NCBI GenBank assembly: GCA_900155495.1
Contig: FTLJ01000421.1
Coordinates: 1-11,543, forward strand
Length of the DNA stretch: 11,543 nt
Direction: 5' to 3'
DNA from: Porogramme epimiltina
Taxonomy: Eukaryota > Basidiomycota > Agaricomycetes > Polyporales > Polyporaceae
Below are positions 9,023 to 11,543 of this stretch, piece by piece. The notes below the pieces were generated by a model. The model was given only the letters and a program-made list of their open reading frames with translations. It searched no databases and was not told where the DNA came from. Both the position numbers and the translations under genes were made by a program. Each line of letters opens with the position of its first letter. The first letter of the stretch is position 1.

Positions 9023-9320
9023 CTACGGGCGCGCAAAGCCTGCATCCGCGTACTCGTCCGCATCCTCATCTAGATACTCACCATCCAATATATCTTCGTC
9101 GTCGTCGTCGTCTAAGGTCAGGTCCACGAGGTCGCCCTCGTCGTCGCCCTCGTTTTCGTCGTCCTCCTCGTCCAACTCCGCGTGCGCGTCTTCCCTGCTT
9201 CGCTCGTCCTCGCTCGTCCCCTCGTCCTCGCGCGCACGCGGCGCGAGCGACTGCTCGCGCTCGGAGTGCATGCCGACGTCGCCCCCAGCGCTCTCGTCTT
9301 CGTCAGATGTGTCGGGGTCG
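9023..9320 (-). CDS. acidic C-terminal fragment, 5' end missing
   Basis: A minus-strand frame runs from 9320 to a TAG at 9023-9025. From its only internal ATG (9271) 82 residues follow, of which 38 are Asp or Glu, including a run of five Asp coded by GAC repeats; it ends in DEYADAGFARP. Upstream of that ATG the frame stays open and acidic (DPDTSDEDESAGGDVG) up to 9320, where it meets the terminal repeat of the adjacent element and hits a TGA inside it. So this is best read as the tail of a longer protein rather than a small gene. Acidic tails of this kind occur in many nuclear proteins (chaperones, chromatin and transposase-related proteins); nothing here identifies which. The repetitive Asp/Glu codons also leave room for a low-complexity artefact. 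Confidence 0.5.
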
Positions 9321-9430
9321 CATCAGTACTTTCCGGAATTGCTTGGCCGCTTATTTCGCTTATTTTACAGATTAAGCAGGCCAAGGGCGGTAAGCACACT
9401 AAGCACATTTAAGCACGTTAAGCACAACAA
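9321..9430 (+). repeat. left terminal repeat and pentamer array
   Basis: The terminal repeat occupies about 9321-9344. It is followed by GCTTA at 9349 and 9358, then TAAGC at 9373, 9391, 9400, 9410 and 9419. The last four are embedded in a TAAGCAC unit at roughly 9-10-base spacing. The orientation switch between the first two and the next five sites is mirrored at the other end. Confidence 0.75.
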
Positions 9431-9671
9431 GCAGGGTGCACACAAATACGACGCCTTCCCAAAGATCGTTTAACTCTTTATTCTCTACTACTAGACTACA
9501 CCGTACAGACACGCGTAAATAAAGTTCGAGGGAGCCCTTCTCGCCCCGCTCCTTGCGCGCGGTGCCGTTCTCGGCCGTCACGAGCGGTACGGGGAGGTGC
9601 TCCGCAGGCCGCGCAGCGGCGGGCGGCGGCGAGGGCGGAGGGGCCTGCCCTGCGCTGTCCACAGCCTGTGG

Positions 9672-10216
9672 TTAGGATTGGGAGGGAGGGGGGTGGGGCG
9701 TTGCGGTGTGGTCCGAGGTGCTCGCGTTTCCGAGGTCGTTAGGTGAGGACTCATCGCCGACGGGCTGGCTCTTTTTGTTCTCTGCGTGTCCGTGTCCCTC
9801 TGCAGGCTGGGCACTCTGTGGCTCCGCCACGACTTCCTTCCCCACCGTGGACTGCTGGCGGTGAGAGAGTGGCAGGGTGGGGCTTGCGCGGTGACGTACC
9901 TGGGTACCTGTAACATCCAGAGGTGCTGCGGTAGCCACGAGGATGGTAGCTCTGCAGGGGGACGGGGTATGAGGGCAAGGTGGTCAGGAACAACGACGGG
10001 GGGGGGCGTCCTCGCACACAGAACGAAGCGACGGCTCACCTTCAGGGAGCACCTGCATTGGAGCTCCTCATCCAAGAGGTCCGCAGCCTCCCTTCGCCCG
10101 CCATCGTGCCTCCCGCCAACGCCTCCCTACCCAGCCATGTCGCCCCGTTGTTCTTGACCTTCGTCGTGAGTGAGGGTTGAGAGTGGCGGCGGAATGTGCG
10201 AGGGATTCAAGGGCAT
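9672..10216 (-). pseudogene. element-borne gene with in-frame stops, unknown function
   Basis: Minus-strand model: exon 1 10216-10053, intron 9952-10052 (101 bp), exon 2 9951-9900, intron 9852-9899 (48 bp), exon 3 9851-9672; phases are consistent. It starts MPLNPSHIPPPLSTLTHDEG, then meets a TAG at codon 30 (10127-10129). The same frame continues EAADLLDEELQ, across the intron to ATILVATAAPLDVTGTQ, then a Glu/Gln/Ser-rich hydrophilic part (STVGKEVVAEPQSAQPAEGH) to a TAA at 9672-9674. Beyond that TAA the same frame continues Pro/Ala-rich (AGQAPPPSPPPAAARPAEHL) toward 9500. Both stops would be sense codons after one C-T change (CAG to TAG, CAA to TAA). Either the gene is dead, or the start lies after the first stop, or a small intron is missed. 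The family is not recognised. Confidence 0.45.
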
Positions 10217-10302
10217 ATCAAGCGGAATGAGCCAAAAAGCGAGAGAAGGGGCAGTAGATGACTGACGAGTACAGAAGACGGGCAACGGGGAGAGGGGCAG
10301 GC

Positions 10303-10435
10303 GGAGGTGATGAGCGGAAGGAGATGTGCAGAGGACAAGTCAAAAGCGCCCAAGCGACGACGCAAGTGTCGATGCCAGCTGGCATCGACACTTGGGCGCT
10401 TCGGACTTGTCTACGTCTTCCCTTCCGCCACCTCC
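10303..10435. repeat. long imperfect hairpin with 30-bp perfect palindrome
   Basis: Bases 10364-10393 form an exact 30-bp palindrome (AAGTGTCGATGCC-AGCT-GGCATCGACACTT). The symmetry continues outward after a 12-base bulge on the left: GCGCCC/GGGCGC (10346-10351 with 10394-10399), GACAAGTC/GACTTGTC (10334-10341 with 10404-10411), GCGGAAGG/CCTTCCGC (10314-10321 with 10421-10428) and GGAGGT/ACCTCC (10303-10308 with 10430-10435). It lies between a minus-strand gene starting at 10216 and the plus-strand frame starting at 10973. Confidence 0.9.
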
Positions 10436-10972
10436 TAGGCTCGCCATCTCACCGTCACCATTCGAACCTCAGCGTATGTTCCCTCTCTCATTTTCTCTGC
10501 TCACGATCACTCACCTCGACCTTCTCGAAGCGTCTTCCGGACGGTGTTCTGGTCGGGACGGGCTCTCGGTCTGGGCCGCGCGCATCGGCGGGTGCTCGAT
10601 CGGCCATCTGGCGCGGCGAATATTGGCGTGCACGCGGGACGGCGGACTGGATTCGTCGACGGGGGCTTGCAGGAGCTTGTGGGGCAGCTTCTAGGGTGGT
10701 GGCGGATCGCGATCGAGCCCAGCGGGAGACGGGCACGCCAGTGGCAGTATGCACCCCGGTCCCATTCTCGACTGCGCCCCTCGTACGCCCTTCTCCTCTT
10801 CTCCTCTTCTTCCGCTGCATGCTCGTCCTCCCCGCCTTGCTTTCTTCCCCTTCCACATCAATTATCCCCCGCCTACGCCTATATCGCACCCCATCCGTCG
10901 CTGCAACAAAACCCTCTCGCCGCGCTCTGGCGTGCTCTCTGTGACCTTCCCCGCCAGACCCCACATCGAAAC
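10436..10972. other. region between divergent frames, uncertain coding
   Basis: Both strands are open here. The minus strand has one exon-like segment ending in RRFEKVE followed by a consensus donor (GTGAGT, complement near 10512-10517), but no partner exon is convincing. From about 10790 to 10870 the plus strand is strongly CT-rich, the usual promoter/leader style for a gene starting at 10973. Confidence 0.35.
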
Positions 10973-11305
10973 ATGTCTTGGCCCGCCCCGCAGCGTATCC
11001 TCTTGCCACCGTTCACACATTCTGTGGCGAACGCGGACCCCGCGTCGTGCCACGGATTCGACGAGCCGTCGTCCTCGTCCTCGAGCTTTACCCGAGACGC
11101 CCCCTTCGCCTCCTCGATGCCCCATTCTCGCCCTGCTCCTCGGGCTGCACGGATGCGGCACCCCATTCAGGACCAACCTCCTGCCGACGACTTCGCTCTT
11201 CAATATTACTCTTACTTGTCGCTAGTTAATTGTACTATTATTGTAGCTGTTTCTTATGTTAGTACGTTGTGTATCTGTCGCTGCTTGCTAGTCCAATATA
11301 TTTAG
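10973..11305 (+). CDS. hypothetical protein, 110 aa, element-borne
   Basis: ATG at 10973 follows a CT-rich stretch and an A at -3 (ATCGAAACATG). The frame reads MSWPAPQRILLPPFTHSVAN, then a low-complexity Ser/Pro/Arg-rich part (six Ser in a row; PHSRPAPRAARMRHP), an acidic QPPADDFALQYYSYLS, and a hydrophobic, Cys-containing tail to a TAG at 11303-11305. The last ~25 residues coincide with a drop in GC and may be untranslated sequence if a 3' splice is missed, so the true C-terminus is uncertain. The Trp-Pro-rich start followed by disordered sequence resembles N-termini of fungal regulatory proteins, but no domain is present. It lies inside the inferred transposon, just before its right pentamer array. 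Confidence 0.4.
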   Translation: MSWPAPQRILLPPFTHSVANADPASCHGFDEPSSSSSSFTRDAPFASSMPHSRPAPRAARMRHPIQDQPPADDFALQYYSYLSLVNCTIIVAVSYVSTLCICRCLLVQYI

Positions 11306-11374
11306 TCCCCCCGAAACCCTGTGAACCCCGCGTGCCCGCCACCCTACGCCGCGAGGCGGATGCGTGCTTGCGAT
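11306..11374. other. short non-coding spacer before right array
   Basis: Nothing recognisable; GC-rich bases between the stop of the plus-strand frame and the first GCTTA of the right array. Confidence 0.4.
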
Positions 11375-11542
11375 GCTTAAGGTTGCTTAGGGCTGCTTAG
11401 ATTGCTTATTGCAGCGCGCCAAATGTTGCTTAGCTCGGTCTAAGGGCTTGCTTAGGTCTTAGTGCTTAAAGCGCTTAAAAGCCAATTTAAGCGCGTTAAG
11501 CTGTGTTTAAGTGCGTTTAAGTGATTCCGGGATCTACTGATG
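11375..11542 (-). repeat. right terminal repeat and pentamer array
   Basis: GCTTA occurs at 11375, 11385, 11395, 11404, 11428, 11450, 11464 and 11473, followed by TAAGC at 11488 and 11497. The inverted terminal repeat runs about 11519-11542 and ends ...CTACTGATG. Viewed from the terminus inward the orientation order is the same as at the left end: two sites one way, then a longer run the other way. The array is longer here than on the left. Confidence 0.75.
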
Positions 11543-11543
11543 T

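Larger units (their letters stand above)
9321..11542. mobile_element. putative non-autonomous TIR DNA transposon (2.2 kb)
   Basis: The left end (9321 inward) and the reverse complement of the right end (11542 inward) both begin CATCAGTA and match at 19 of the first 24 bases, sharing CCGGAAT and CTT after it. Inside each terminus lies a mirrored array of GCTTA/TAAGC pentamers. Terminal inverted repeats plus clustered subterminal motifs are the usual layout of cut-and-paste elements such as hAT families, where the subterminal sites bind transposase (established). CAGTA just inside the end is close to hAT-type termini, but without target-site duplications I do not assign a superfamily. No DDE/D or BED-zinc-finger transposase is recognisable, so it is probably non-autonomous or carries captured genes: a broken minus-strand gene (9672-10216), a central hairpin (10303-10435) and a plus-strand open frame (10973-11305). 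The contig ends one base beyond the right terminus. Confidence 0.65.

Noticed and set aside
9100..9180. CGT/CTC-rich plus-strand frames with long Ser or Arg runs
   Set aside because: They are shadows of the Asp/Glu codon repeats on the minus strand.
1..11543. tRNA, rRNA or CRISPR arrays
   Set aside because: No tRNA-like cloverleaf, rRNA signature or regularly spaced identical repeats were seen; the GCTTA arrays are too short and irregular to be CRISPR and lie in a fungal context.

Overview
The window reads as a short contig from a filamentous basidiomycete, probably an Agaricomycete. The evidence is GC-rich coding sequence, many short GT-AG introns (about 50-90 bp), and a multi-exon class II fungal cytochrome P450. 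The first ~100 bases are not genomic. They carry an Illumina P5/Nextera i5 adapter ending in the Tn5 mosaic end, so the left edge is a sequencing artefact and the next few hundred G-rich bases deserve caution.

Layout: 1-100 adapter; 101-999 no convincing gene; 1000-2185 (+) a two-exon hypothetical protein with a leucine-rich pattern; 2186-3060 non-coding with a pyrimidine-rich tandem repeat; about 3078-3770 (+) exon fragments of an unrecognised spliced gene; 4013-6082 (-) an intact ten-exon cytochrome P450 (511 aa) whose splice phases all close; 6083-6530 its upstream region, with a TATA-like box, a perfect 12-bp-arm inverted repeat and a degenerate ~30-bp repeat; about 6523-8681 (-) one or two decayed genes of unknown function with several frame breaks, one of them an exact 32-bp tandem duplication; 9023-9320 (-) a very acidic C-terminal coding fragment; 9321-11542 a probable DNA transposon.

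The most interesting object is the 2.2-kb segment at the right end. It starts and ends with inverted copies of an imperfect ~24-bp terminal repeat (CATCAGTA...CCGGAAT..CTT). Inside each terminus lies an array of the pentamer GCTTA/TAAGC, and the two arrays are mirror images: two sites in one orientation next to the terminus, then five (left) or eight (right) in the opposite orientation. No transposase is recognisable. Between the arrays are a minus-strand gene broken by in-frame stops, a 30-bp perfect palindrome at the centre of a longer hairpin, and a plus-strand open frame. The left terminus sits at the point where the acidic reading frame breaks off, as expected if the element inserted into that gene. 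The contig ends one base beyond the right terminus, so no target-site duplication can be read.

The P450 is the only gene here whose product is certain at family level. Nothing around it looks like a biosynthetic partner. The other gene models are partial, decayed or unrecognised, and are described as such.
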